DNA from: Fluviirhizobium alvei
GTDB taxonomy: Bacteria > Pseudomonadota > Alphaproteobacteria > Rhizobiales > Rhizobiaceae
NCBI RefSeq assembly: GCF_030551875.1
Contig: NZ_JAUOZU010000020.1
Location: forward strand, 27,982 to 91,981
Reading direction: 5' to 3'
DNA: 64,000 nt
Below are positions 26,246 through 34,852 of the stretch, piece after piece. The notes below the pieces were generated by a model that did no database searches, had not been told where the DNA came from, and saw nothing but the letters and a program-made list of their open reading frames with translations. Each line of letters opens with the position of its first letter. Positions within the stretch are counted from its first letter, which is position 1. The position numbers were made by a program, and so were the translations under genes.

Positions 26246-26734
26246 TCAGAAATACTGGCGGCCATATCGAAGAGCGTTCCAGGCAATGAACAGATTGCGA
26301 ACGATGATCGACAGGACGAAGGGGACATAGACGATGAAGACCAGCCCCATCGGGATGCGCAGATAGGCGGTCTTTTCGATGAACATGAAATCGATGTAGG
26401 ACCAGGTGGCCGGCAGGGAATAGATTAGAACTCCCGCACCGACGAGACCGCTGACGATGTTCATCACGCGACGCGGGCCCGAGCCGACGAGATTGTAGAC
26501 GAGATCAAGCCGGATCGCCTCGTTGATCCTGAGCACGAAGGCATAGCCGAACAGAATGCCCCACAGCCAGGCGCCGGTCACATATTCCTCGACCCAGCCA
26601 AGCGGCAGGTTGAGTAGATATCGAAAGACGATCTGCAGCAGAAAGCAGACGAACATGCTGCCCAGAATGAAGACGACCACATCTTCCGCCCGGCGCGTGC
26701 ACCAGCCGAGAAACCATTTTATCCTATCCATCAT
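26246..26734 (-). CDS. dctQ: TRAP transporter small permease, DctQ family
   Basis: 162 residues from the ATG at 26734, behind a GGAGG site; the frame upstream of it is not coding-like. Four hydrophobic segments: VVVFILGSMFVCFLLQIVF, the GAWLWGILFGYAFVLR region, NIVSGLVGAGVLIYSLPATW and VFIVYVPFVLSIIV. The central RxNEAIRLDLVYN resembles the DctQ motif HIRVDLLY. It helps the large permease accept the loaded binding protein. Confidence 0.93.
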   Translation of the reverse strand: MMDRIKWFLGWCTRRAEDVVVFILGSMFVCFLLQIVFRYLLNLPLGWVEEYVTGAWLWGILFGYAFVLRINEAIRLDLVYNLVGSGPRRVMNIVSGLVGAGVLIYSLPATWSYIDFMFIEKTAYLRIPMGLVFIVYVPFVLSIIVRNLFIAWNALRYGRQYF

Positions 26735-26752
26735 CCCCTCCTCCCCGGGGTG

Positions 26753-26774
26753 GGCGGGCGGCAAGCCGCCCGCC
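26753..26774 (-). terminator. Intercistronic stem-loop after dctP-type gene
   Basis: GGCGGGCGGC (26753-26762) pairs perfectly with GCCGCCCGCC (26765-26774) over a two-base loop. It lies between the binding-protein stop (26800) and the small permease start (26734). Such stems typically limit read-through and stabilise the upstream mRNA, giving excess binding protein. Confidence 0.55.
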
Positions 26775-26799
26775 TTCCGTCGCATCGTGTGGTCCGCTG

Positions 26800-27786
26800 T
26801 CACAATGCGTTGATCTTGTCGAACAGGCCTTCCGGCCAATCGGCCGAATATTTCGATGCCTTGTAGGCATCCAGAACATGATCGCGGAACGCCTTCTTGT
26901 CCGGCTCATAGACCTTGAGGCCCTGAGCCTTGAAGAATTCGACCAGTTCGGCTTCCTGGTCGAGCGTGACCTTGTCGAGCGTCTTCTGGAAGTTCATCGC
27001 GCATTCCTGGATCTTGGCCTGCTGCTCGGCATTCAGGCTGTTCCATTTGGCAAGCGAGATGGTGAACTGGTTGGCGGCAATGAGATGCGCGGTCAGGATG
27101 ATCTGGTTCGTCACTTCATAGAATTTCATGCCCTTGTCGGCGGGCAGCGGATTGTCCTGGCCGTCGATGGCGCCGGTCTGCAGGCCGGTATAGACTTCGG
27201 TGAAGGCCATCGGCGTCGGGTTGGCGCCAAGCGCCTCGCCTACGAACTGCCAGCCTTCGCCGCCCGGCATGCGCAGCTTGATGCCCTTGAGATCCTCGGG
27301 CTTCATGACCGTGCGGTCGCCCTTGATGTTGACATGACGCGTGCCGATGTAGGGGTTGGCGAGGATTTTAACCTTGGCCTTTTCCTCGATTTCGGCCCAA
27401 AGCTCCTTCAGCACGTCGCCGTCATAGACCTTGCGCATGTGATCATAGTCGCGGAACAGATAGGCGGTTCCGAGGAGCGAGGTGTGCGGCACCTGATTGT
27501 AGAAATCGAAAATCGCCAGCGATGCCATGTCGAGATTGCCGCGCTGCATGGCATTGAGTTCGGTGCCCTGCTTGAAAAGCGTGGCGCCGTGATAGGATTT
27601 GAATTCGAACCCGTCGCCGAGGCAGCCGCCGAAGGCTTCGCGCAGCGTGGTGGTGCGAATATCGGCATCCGGCACGGTGTCGGAATAGATCAGCTCCACC
27701 TTGTCTGCAGCGAAGGCTGCCGTGCTGGTGAAGGCGATTGTGGCGGCTGCGACGCCGGTGGCCAGTCTTTTCAACAGATTGCGCAT
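26800..27786 (-). CDS. dctP: TRAP transporter substrate-binding protein, DctP family
   Basis: 328 residues from the ATG at 27786. Signal peptide MRNLLKRLATGVAAATIAFTSTAAFA. The family motifs are MKPEDLKGIKLRMPGG, carrying the carboxylate-binding Arg, and MAFTEVYTGLQTGAIDGQDNPL. It binds the solute in the periplasm. The operon partners suggest a carboxylated cyclitol such as quinate or shikimate. The aroE-like gene ends 94 bp upstream. It is not closely similar to the partial DctP protein at the start of the window. Confidence 0.93.
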   Translation of the reverse strand: MRNLLKRLATGVAAATIAFTSTAAFAADKVELIYSDTVPDADIRTTTLREAFGGCLGDGFEFKSYHGATLFKQGTELNAMQRGNLDMASLAIFDFYNQVPHTSLLGTAYLFRDYDHMRKVYDGDVLKELWAEIEEKAKVKILANPYIGTRHVNIKGDRTVMKPEDLKGIKLRMPGGEGWQFVGEALGANPTPMAFTEVYTGLQTGAIDGQDNPLPADKGMKFYEVTNQIILTAHLIAANQFTISLAKWNSLNAEQQAKIQECAMNFQKTLDKVTLDQEAELVEFFKAQGLKVYEPDKKAFRDHVLDAYKASKYSADWPEGLFDKINAL

Positions 27787-27880
27787 AGAAATCCTCCCTA
27801 TCTTGCGCTGCCCCGGCATTCCGCCGTGACATGGTTCTCATGCGCCGGCGCGGAAACCCTTCCGCGACCGGTATCCATCT

Positions 27881-28783
27881 TCACGCTTTCGACGCGACGT
27901 CGAAAGAGCGAAATGTTGCTTCCATACGCCCGACATCCGGCTTCTCGCCGCTGAACAGCTCGAAGGCGCGCACGGCCTGGAAAACGGCCATTCCTGCACC
28001 GCTGAGCGTTCGGCATCCGCGCTGGCGGGCAACGCGAAGGAGTTCGGTATCGAGCGGAAAATAGACGATATCGGCCACCCAGCGCTGCGGGCGGATCAGA
28101 TAGTCGGGAACCGGCAGGCCGGGATGTTCAGCCATGCCGACCGGCGTGGCATTGACGATGCCATCTGCCTGTGCATCGACGTCCGACAACGAACCAACCG
28201 CAAGCGCGCGTGCTGCACCATGGCGCAGCGACACGGCTTCCGCGAGTATCTCGGCCCGGCTGCGGTCCGCATCATGGATCCAGAGCCGTTCGACGCCGCA
28301 GTCGATCAGGGCATGGGCAACGGCCTTGCCGGCTCCGCCGGCACCCACCAGCAGCACGTTGCTGCGGGCGGCCTGACCCATATTGCGGCGAAAGCTTTCG
28401 GCAAAACCCCAGAGATCGGTATTGTGGCCGCTGCGGCGACCATTGCGGAAAACAACGGTGTTGACGGCGCCTGCCATTTCGGCTGCTGGCGACAATTCAT
28501 CGAGATGATCGATAACCGCGACCTTGTAGGGAAAGGTGATGTTGAGGCCGGCAAAGCCGCAAAGCTCAGCAGCCCGGACGATTTCCGGCAGGGTCGCATC
28601 CTTTAAGGGATCCGTCAGGGTATCGAACAGACGATAACTGTAATTCAGCCCAAGGGCCGCACCTTCCGCCTCATGCATCGCCGGCGTACGGGACTTTTGG
28701 ATTCCGGCGCCGATCAGCCCGACCTGAACGGCTTTTGTCCGCGGTCGCGTGCGTTCGACGCTGTCTGTGGCTGCGTTTGCCAA
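27881..28783 (-). CDS. Shikimate/quinate dehydrogenase, AroE-like
   Basis: 300 residues. The substrate domain carries IGAGIQKSRTPAMHEAEGAALGLNYSY, with the catalytic Lys likely in GLNITFPYKVAVIDHLDELS and the Asp in GHNTDLWGFAESF. The nucleotide-binding turn is VLLVGAGGAGKAVAHALIDCG. It would interconvert shikimate (or quinate) and 3-dehydroshikimate (or 3-dehydroquinate). It is the first gene of a seven-gene leftward operon that ends with the QuiC-like enzyme, so a catabolic rather than biosynthetic role is likely. It has a divergent TetR regulator upstream. No 3-dehydroquinate dehydratase is in the window. Confidence 0.9.
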   Translation of the reverse strand: MANAATDSVERTRPRTKAVQVGLIGAGIQKSRTPAMHEAEGAALGLNYSYRLFDTLTDPLKDATLPEIVRAAELCGFAGLNITFPYKVAVIDHLDELSPAAEMAGAVNTVVFRNGRRSGHNTDLWGFAESFRRNMGQAARSNVLLVGAGGAGKAVAHALIDCGVERLWIHDADRSRAEILAEAVSLRHGAARALAVGSLSDVDAQADGIVNATPVGMAEHPGLPVPDYLIRPQRWVADIVYFPLDTELLRVARQRGCRTLSGAGMAVFQAVRAFELFSGEKPDVGRMEATFRSFDVASKA

Positions 28784-28839
28784 ATTCCCCTCCCGAAGCA
28801 GGCCGGAAATCTCCCTTTCCGGCGCGCTTGCAATTTAAT

Positions 28840-28885
28840 GTACTAGATAGTTAAATACGTCAAGCCATTTGTACCGGGAAGTTAA
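28840..28885. promoter_or_regulatory. Two direct repeats GTAC-N5-AGTTAA in the aroE/tetR divergent promoter
   Basis: GTACTAGATAGTTAA (28840-28854) and GTACCGGGAAGTTAA (28871-28885) share ten fixed positions and start 31 bp apart, close to three helical turns. The first copy contains the small inverted repeat ACTA-GA-TAGT. The surrounding 143 bp (28784-28926) are AT-rich and hold the divergent promoters, so these are candidate sites for the TetR protein encoded at 28927. Confidence 0.55.
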
Positions 28886-28926
28886 TTTTGGCTGGCATCG
28901 ACCGTCGAGCCGCGTTAAAAGCGGCC

Positions 28927-29601
28927 ATGACGAACGATGACAGCAACGTGATGGAAACAAGCGGCAACCGTGCCGGCTGGAAGCAGGACCCGGAAGGGGT
29001 TCGCTCCAACATCCTTGCGATTGCGCTCGAGGAGTTTTCCCGCAACGGCCTTTCCGGTGCCCGGATGGACGAGATTGCCGCGCGGACGAGAACGTCAAAG
29101 CGGATGATCTATTACTATTTCCAGGACAAGGAAGGGCTTTACCGGCGCGTCCTGGAAGAGGCTTATCGCAAGGTTCGCCGTGGCGAAGAGGCGCTCGAGC
29201 TCGACCATTCGGCGCCGCAGGACGCCTTGCGACAGCTCGTCGAATTCACCTTCGATCACCACAGCCGCAACCCGGATTTCATCCGGCTGGTGATGATCGA
29301 GAACATCCATCACGGGGAGTATCTGCGCCAGTCGGAGGTGATCCGCAATCTCAACGCTGCGGCGATTGCCAGGGTGCAGATCATCTATGACAAGGGCGTG
29401 AGCGACGGAGTTTTCAGACCGGGCCTGACGTCGCTGAGGATCCACTGGCTGATCTCGGCACTCAGCTTCTTCAATGTATCGAACCAGAAAAGCTTTTCAT
29501 TGCTGTTCGGTGAGGACCTCTTCTCCGAAAGCGGGCAGACGACGCTCCGGACCCAGGCATCCGAGACGGTGTTGCGATATGTTTGCAAGGACCTGTCCTG
29601 A
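28927..29601 (+). CDS. TetR-family transcriptional regulator
   Basis: 224 residues from the ATG at 28927; an upstream TTG and a downstream ATG at 28951 are alternatives. The TetR helix-turn-helix is VRSNILAIALEEFSRNGLSGARMDEIAARTRTSKRMIYYYFQDKEGLYRRVLEEAY. The C-terminal domain reads PDFIRLVMIENIHHGEYL, like the CerR/PsrA-type regulators. Divergent from the aroE-TRAP-quiC operon, which it probably represses until a shikimate- or quinate-type ligand is present (inference). Confidence 0.9.
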   Translation: MTNDDSNVMETSGNRAGWKQDPEGVRSNILAIALEEFSRNGLSGARMDEIAARTRTSKRMIYYYFQDKEGLYRRVLEEAYRKVRRGEEALELDHSAPQDALRQLVEFTFDHHSRNPDFIRLVMIENIHHGEYLRQSEVIRNLNAAAIARVQIIYDKGVSDGVFRPGLTSLRIHWLISALSFFNVSNQKSFSLLFGEDLFSESGQTTLRTQASETVLRYVCKDLS

Positions 29602-29853
29602 CTCATGGAACGGGCCGAAGCGGCGCGTTTACAGGCAGTTTTCCATTTTTATGGCGTTTTCGAAGTCCTGACAGCGACCTTCATCCCCGTCCGTTCGACC
29701 GTCACGCCCCCGAGACCTAAAACAGGATTAAAAATATCAAGTTTAAAGTTGACTCCTATGTGAAGGATTATATGTTCCCAACCGGTTCGCGTCGAACAGG
29801 GCTTTGCGACACGGGACGCGGACCGGACGATGCACAATCGAAAGGGGCATGAA
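29602..29853 (+). promoter_or_regulatory. Promoter region of the siderophore receptor gene
   Basis: This 252-bp gap has no gene. It holds a 16-bp near-palindrome, TCAAGTTTAAAGTTGA (29737-29752, TCAA/TTGA arms around TTTAAA), in an AT-rich stretch about 100 bp before the receptor start. It also holds one match to TGA-N9-TCA (29669-29683), the rhizobial iron-response pattern. That match is GC-rich and could be chance. Confidence 0.35.
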
Positions 29854-32004
29854 ATGTGGAAGCGCGGGGATGACCGCAACGAACCGACGAGGGGTCGTTG
29901 GTTCCAGGTGAAAACTATGGCGGCGTATGGCGTACCGGCGATCGGTATTGCCCTTTTGGCCGGCCATGCGGCGGCGCAGGATGTCACGAACCTTGACCGG
30001 ATCGTGGTTGAGGATGACAGCGAAACCAGGCCCGTGGGACCGGACAAGACCATCGTCGCCAAGACGAGCCGTCTCGGCACCAAGACCGATACTGAAATCG
30101 AGAACATACCGGCGGCTGTTTCCGTTGTGACCCAGAAGGAACTCGAGACCCGCGCGGTCAAAAGCGTCCAGCAGGCGGTCAGCTATACGGCGGGTGTCGT
30201 GACCGACGAATATGGATCGGATGATCGCTACGATTACTACCGTATCCGTGGCTTCGACCTGACGGCGCTCGGCAGTTACCGCGACGGTCTGCCCGCCCGC
30301 ATTCCGGCCTGGTTTACCGCCAGCCGCCTGGAGCCTTACGGCTTGCAGCGCGTTGAGGTCCTCAAGGGCTCGACTTCGAGCCTCTTCGGGCTGAATGCAC
30401 CCGGTGGACTGGTCAACGCGATTACTAAGCGTCCGCAGGACATTGCCGGCGGCGAGGTCTATACGACCCTCGGCGACAGCCATATCGAAACCGGCATCGA
30501 TTTCGGCGGCCCGATCGACAAGGACGGTGTCTGGAAATATCGTCTGACAGGCCTCTACCAGAATGGCGATTATCACTACGACTTCAGCAACGACGACCGG
30601 CTTTACATCGCGCCGGCGGTAACCATCAGCCCGGATGACGGCACGTCGCTGACCATTCTTGGCGACTATTCCAAGCGCAACAGCACCGGCGCCAAGGGCT
30701 ATCCGACCGGCGCCGATATTGATCTGAATACCTTCGTCGGTGAACCGGACTTCAACCATTTCAACACGCGTCAGACCGATCTTGGCTATCAGTTCGAGCA
30801 TCAGTTCGATAATGGCCTGACCTTCCGCCAGAACGCCCGCTACACGCATGTGCGGCTTGATTATGAAGAAGTCTATGGCGGCACGACCAATCCGTCCGAT
30901 CCGCGCGAGGCCTTTGCTGTCTATGGCAATGCGACCCGCTTCTCGATCGACAACCAGCTGCAGCATGAAGGCAGCTGGGGTGCGTTCGACAGCAAGCTGC
31001 TCGTCGGCATCGACTATTCCCATGACAATGCACGCGAGAACATTCTCTATGGCTCCGCACCTGGCATTGATCTCGACAATCCTGTCTATTGCGGTCGCGC
31101 ATGCATCACGCTTGGCCCCTACGTCAACTGGCACGTCAAGCAGGATGCGCTGGGCGTCTATGCACAGGAGCAGCTGACCTGGAACGATCGCTGGCTTCTG
31201 ACGCTCGGAGGCCGTTTCGATACGGTCAATACCACTGCCGACTATATCGACAGCGGAACGCGGGACGACAATTCCGCCGATGCCTTCACCAAGCGTCTCG
31301 GCCTGACATACAAGGCGACCGACGAGATCGCCGCCTATGCCAACTATTCGGAATCCTTCCAGCCTCTGGTCGCACCGACGGCCAATGGATACACGGTCGA
31401 AGGGTCGCTCAAGCCGCAGCTCGGAACCCAGTATGAAGTTGGCGTGAAGTACAAGCCGGAAGGCTATGATGCGCTCTTCACGGCAGCCCTGTTCGATCTC
31501 AGCCAGACCAATGTGCCGGAATCTGTGAGCGCCACGGTTCAGCGCCAGGTCGGCGAAGTCAATGTCAGAGGACTGGAGCTCGAAGGCAAGATCGCACTCA
31601 ACGAAAGCCTGAATGCCACGGTTGCCTACTCCTACTGGCATGGCAAGATCGTCGAGGATGGCAATGGCGGCAATATCGGCAACCGGCCGGCCAACGTGCC
31701 CAAGCATATCGCATCGGCCTGGCTGGATTACACGATCGAAGGCGAGAACAGCCGCGGCGATATCACGCTCGGCGGTGGCGCCCGCTATGTCGGACAGCGC
31801 TATTCGGACAGTGCGAATACCATTTCGATGAAAAGCACGATGGTTTTCGACATCATGGCGAAATATGCGATCACCAAGGATGTCGATTTCCAGGTCAATG
31901 TCACCAACCTGTTCGACAAGAAGTATCAGTCCACCTGCTACGTCTCCTCCTGCTATTATGGCGACCGCCGCACAGTGCTCGGCACGCTGAAATACACCTG
32001 GTAA
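29854..32004 (+). CDS. TonB-dependent siderophore receptor (FhuA/FoxA-like)
   Basis: 716 residues from the ATG at 29854, which has AAGGGG upstream; an in-frame ATG at 29830 would add 8 residues. Signal peptide ends around AGHAAAQ, then a TonB-box-like segment NLDRIVVEDDSE. The plug domain follows (IENIPAAVSVVTQKELETRAV, RVEVLKGSTSSLFGLNAPGGLVN), then a 22-strand-type barrel ending in LKYTW with a terminal aromatic residue. The C-terminal NLFDKKYQSTCYVSSCYYGDRR motif is typical of ferrichrome/ferrioxamine receptors. It imports ferric hydroxamate-type siderophore across the outer membrane; downstream lies a FhuF-like reductase. Confidence 0.92.
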   Translation: MWKRGDDRNEPTRGRWFQVKTMAAYGVPAIGIALLAGHAAAQDVTNLDRIVVEDDSETRPVGPDKTIVAKTSRLGTKTDTEIENIPAAVSVVTQKELETRAVKSVQQAVSYTAGVVTDEYGSDDRYDYYRIRGFDLTALGSYRDGLPARIPAWFTASRLEPYGLQRVEVLKGSTSSLFGLNAPGGLVNAITKRPQDIAGGEVYTTLGDSHIETGIDFGGPIDKDGVWKYRLTGLYQNGDYHYDFSNDDRLYIAPAVTISPDDGTSLTILGDYSKRNSTGAKGYPTGADIDLNTFVGEPDFNHFNTRQTDLGYQFEHQFDNGLTFRQNARYTHVRLDYEEVYGGTTNPSDPREAFAVYGNATRFSIDNQLQHEGSWGAFDSKLLVGIDYSHDNARENILYGSAPGIDLDNPVYCGRACITLGPYVNWHVKQDALGVYAQEQLTWNDRWLLTLGGRFDTVNTTADYIDSGTRDDNSADAFTKRLGLTYKATDEIAAYANYSESFQPLVAPTANGYTVEGSLKPQLGTQYEVGVKYKPEGYDALFTAALFDLSQTNVPESVSATVQRQVGEVNVRGLELEGKIALNESLNATVAYSYWHGKIVEDGNGGNIGNRPANVPKHIASAWLDYTIEGENSRGDITLGGGARYVGQRYSDSANTISMKSTMVFDIMAKYAITKDVDFQVNVTNLFDKKYQSTCYVSSCYYGDRRTVLGTLKYTW

Positions 32005-32008
32005 CCGC

Positions 32009-32821
32009 TTGGAAATCCAGGAACAGACCATAGAACGCGAAGCGGAAGCGGGCCCGTCGAAAGACGGGTCCGCATCTGCGGATTTTGCCGATCTCATCAT
32101 CGCCGCCACCGGCGACAAGTACGTCTATTGCAAGGACAGTCTCAGACTTTCCCCTCCGGAAGGCCTTGAGACGATCGCCTGCCGCGATCTGACGGACGCA
32201 ACAGTTTTCAACAGTGTGATCGATCGTTTCGCGCGGACCCACGGGCAGAAAGCGGATCGACGCGCCATCGTCTCGCTCTGGACGCTTTATTATTTCAGCA
32301 CGCTTGCCATAGCGACCACCGTCCTCAATCTCGAGGTCGGCAGACGGGTGCCGATCGGCATCGACAGGGCTCGTCTCGCAATCGATCCCGAAACCGGCAC
32401 GCCCCGTGCCTTCATCCTGCCCCATCTTGGCGAGCCTGCACCTGCCTCCGACACGATCGAGCGGTTTCTCACGCCTTTGCTGCGCGAACATCTCGAGCCT
32501 CAGATCGAGGCCATTGTCGGTCTTTCGGGCGTTGGTCGCAAACTGCTCTGGAACAATGTCGCTGCCTATCTCGACTGGATCATGGATCAGATCCGCAACA
32601 CGTCCGGTCGACCGGCAGCCGTCGCGCTTGCAAGAAGCTACCGCGAAACATCCAGATTGGGTGATTGGAAGAACCCGGTCCATGGTATGATCCGGCCCGA
32701 ATGCGACGCGAACGGCCAGCCCTACGGGCGTCGCAAGGTCTGCTGCCTCCGCTATGCGATCGATGGCATCGGCGGCTGCGGCATTTCCTGCCCTTTGCCG
32801 CAAGGCCGCGGCGAAAACTGA
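32009..32821 (+). CDS. fhuF: Siderophore-iron reductase, FhuF-like
   Basis: 270 residues from a TTG at 32009, 4 bp after the receptor stop; no ATG lies near, so the start is uncertain. The C-terminal [2Fe-2S] motif is visible: Cys245-Cys246, then Cys257 and Cys261 (RRKVCCLRYAIDGIGGCGISC). E. coli FhuF has CC-x10-C-x2-C, whereas here the last gap is three residues. FhuF-type proteins reduce and release iron from hydroxamate siderophores in the cytoplasm. Position after the receptor and opposite the FhuBCD genes agrees. Confidence 0.85.
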   Translation: MEIQEQTIEREAEAGPSKDGSASADFADLIIAATGDKYVYCKDSLRLSPPEGLETIACRDLTDATVFNSVIDRFARTHGQKADRRAIVSLWTLYYFSTLAIATTVLNLEVGRRVPIGIDRARLAIDPETGTPRAFILPHLGEPAPASDTIERFLTPLLREHLEPQIEAIVGLSGVGRKLLWNNVAAYLDWIMDQIRNTSGRPAAVALARSYRETSRLGDWKNPVHGMIRPECDANGQPYGRRKVCCLRYAIDGIGGCGISCPLPQGRGEN

Positions 32822-32841
32822 CGGGACACCCGGTCAGGCGA

Positions 32842-32864
32842 AGCCGGGCTACGAGGTCCCGGCT
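32842..32864. terminator. Stem-loop between convergent fhuF and fhuB genes
   Basis: AGCCGGG (32842-32848) is inverted perfectly at 32858-32864 over a 9-base loop and followed by CTTTCG. It lies in the 57-bp gap between two converging genes and could end both transcripts. Confidence 0.45.
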
Positions 32865-32878
32865 CTTTCGCTCAAAGC

Positions 32879-34852
32879 CTATCGTCTCGACAGCATCAGC
32901 ATCAGGATCGGTGCGCCGACCAGCGCCGAAACCAGTCCGGCCGGAACCTGATAGGGGAAGGCGGCGGTACGACCGATCCAGTCTGCCAGCACCATCAGGC
33001 TGGCGCCGATCGCCGCTGCGCCGGCCATTTGCGGCAGGGCATGGCGAAACCCCGCTTCTCGGGCCAGATGCGGTCCCATCAGGCCGATGAAACTCAGCGG
33101 TCCGACCGTCAGAGCCGCAACCGCGCTCATGGCTCCGGCGAGCGAGAAGAGCATAAGTCGCGCCGGCGCCATCGGAACGCCGAGCGCGCTGGCCGTCACC
33201 GGGCCGAGCGGCAGAAGGTCCAGCCAGCGACGGACAAGCAGCGCCATTGCGACCAGGCAGATCCCAAACAACAGGGCGGTCAGGGCCGACGGTATGCCGA
33301 TGGCATAGGAAGATCCGCTCATCCAGCGCATCAGGAGGAAGGCGCGCGGATCGCCCGTTGCCGACAGCATGCCGATGATCGCATCGACCATTGCGCCGAG
33401 CGCGATCCCGCCCAGAAGCACGCGTTCGGCGGCAAAGCCGGATCGGGTCGAGAACAGGAATATGACCAGGAGCACAGCGAAGGCGCCGGCAATGGCAAAG
33501 GCGGTACCGATGAGCGAAGTTGCGGGTGCCGCCAGCAGGAAAAGGGCCGCCGCCAAGCCAAGCGTCGCACCGGAACTGACACCCAGGACTTCCGGACTGG
33601 CCATCTCGTTGCCGGTGAGCCGCTGCAGGATCACGCCTGCGACCGCCAGCATCGCCCCCGCGGCGATGACCGCGGTCACTTTGGGCAATCGGAGCGCCAG
33701 GAGATCACGCGTCTCTTCCCCGAGGGCCAGAACCCAGCTGCCATCGAGGTCGCGGCCGAGAAAGAGGCCGATCGCGATCGCTGCGGCAAGACAAGCCAAC
33801 AAGATCAACAAGCGTCCCGTTTCCCGGCGAGGCACCTCGGTCGCGATTACCGGAGCCGGGCTCGGACGATGGCGCATTTTCAGCCGCGGTAGCAGCAACA
33901 GCAGCAAGGGCGAACCGAAGACAGCCGTCACCGCCCCCGTCGGCAGTTGATCGGCAAAGGTCCCGGCGAGCGACTGCACCCCGAGATCGGCAATCAGAAG
34001 CAATGCGGCTCCCAGCAACGCTGAACCAACCATCAGTTCGCCCGGTCGGCGGGCCCCGGCCAGGCGGCAGAGTGTCGGAGCCACCAGGCCGATGAAGCCG
34101 ATCACACCGACGGCACTGGTCACGAAGGCGGCAAGGGCAACGGCCAGTGTAACCGCGATCAGGCGGATCTTAATGGTACCGAGCCCGAGCGCCTGGGCGC
34201 CACTGTCGCCGAGGTCGAGCAGCGCAAGCGGGCGGATGAGCATCAGGCTGGCCAACCCGATCAGCCCCGTCTTGATCAGAAGCGACAGCGGCATGACCCA
34301 GCTTTGCTGGGCCAGCGACCCCGCTCCCCAGATGAAAAGGCTTGCAAGATAGCGATCATTGAGCAGGGTGAGAATTGCGGCAAGCGAACCACACCAGAGG
34401 CTGATCACCAGCCCGGACAGAACCAGCGAAAAGGGCGAAAAACCGCGCTTCGAACCGATGGCAAGAACGATCCCGGCTGCAATGGCACTGCCTGCGAGCG
34501 CCACGACATCGCGGCCGAGACCCATGAGATCCGGAATGTAGAGCGTAACGAGCACGAGGGCGAGATTGGCGCCCGCTGAGATTCCGAGCGTGGTGGGCGA
34601 CGCAAGCGGGTTGCGCAGGACCTGCTGGAACAGGGCGCCCGACAGTGCAAGCGCTGCGCCGGCGATCAGTGCCGTCGCGAGACGCGGCAGGGTCGAATAG
34701 AGCAGCACCATCCGCTCGATATCATAGCCCGGCAGGGGATCATGATCGAAGGACGGTGCGAGAAAGAGCAGCGCCGCCGCGAAGGCAAAGCCAATCATGC
34801 CCGCGACTGTCAGGAAAAGCGGCACACGTCCGGTGAGGCTAGAGTTTGGCAT
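32879..34852 (-). CDS. fhuB: Fe3+-hydroxamate ABC importer permease, double-length FhuB
   Basis: 657 residues from the ATG at 34852 (MPNSSLTGRVPLF); the longer frame from 34888 overlaps the previous gene more and is less likely. Two tandem FecCD-type halves each carry their own repeat of the family motif: ALALSGALFQQVLRNPLASPTTLGISAGA and AVAGVILQRLTGNEMASPEVLGVSSGA. About 20 transmembrane segments. Length matches E. coli FhuB (about 660). It forms the whole inner-membrane channel for ferric siderophores. It overlaps the end of the binding-protein gene by 14 bp. Confidence 0.93.
   Translation of the reverse strand: MPNSSLTGRVPLFLTVAGMIGFAFAAALLFLAPSFDHDPLPGYDIERMVLLYSTLPRLATALIAGAALALSGALFQQVLRNPLASPTTLGISAGANLALVLVTLYIPDLMGLGRDVVALAGSAIAAGIVLAIGSKRGFSPFSLVLSGLVISLWCGSLAAILTLLNDRYLASLFIWGAGSLAQQSWVMPLSLLIKTGLIGLASLMLIRPLALLDLGDSGAQALGLGTIKIRLIAVTLAVALAAFVTSAVGVIGFIGLVAPTLCRLAGARRPGELMVGSALLGAALLLIADLGVQSLAGTFADQLPTGAVTAVFGSPLLLLLLPRLKMRHRPSPAPVIATEVPRRETGRLLILLACLAAAIAIGLFLGRDLDGSWVLALGEETRDLLALRLPKVTAVIAAGAMLAVAGVILQRLTGNEMASPEVLGVSSGATLGLAAALFLLAAPATSLIGTAFAIAGAFAVLLVIFLFSTRSGFAAERVLLGGIALGAMVDAIIGMLSATGDPRAFLLMRWMSGSSYAIGIPSALTALLFGICLVAMALLVRRWLDLLPLGPVTASALGVPMAPARLMLFSLAGAMSAVAALTVGPLSFIGLMGPHLAREAGFRHALPQMAGAAAIGASLMVLADWIGRTAAFPYQVPAGLVSALVGAPILMLMLSRR

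Noticed and set aside
23771..26428. 885-codon open frame on the plus strand opposite the TRAP and hydrolase genes
   Set aside because: It is antisense to four well-supported genes, low in complexity with many His, Asp and Arg, and lacks any domain; a by-product of high-GC codon use.
29669..29683. IRO box before the siderophore receptor gene
   Set aside because: TGA-N9-TCA fits, but the centre is GC-rich and distant from the promoter; a single match in 250 bp is weak evidence.
29743..32118. 791-codon minus-strand frame opposite the siderophore receptor
   Set aside because: Antisense to an intact TonB receptor with clear plug and barrel motifs; not gene-like.
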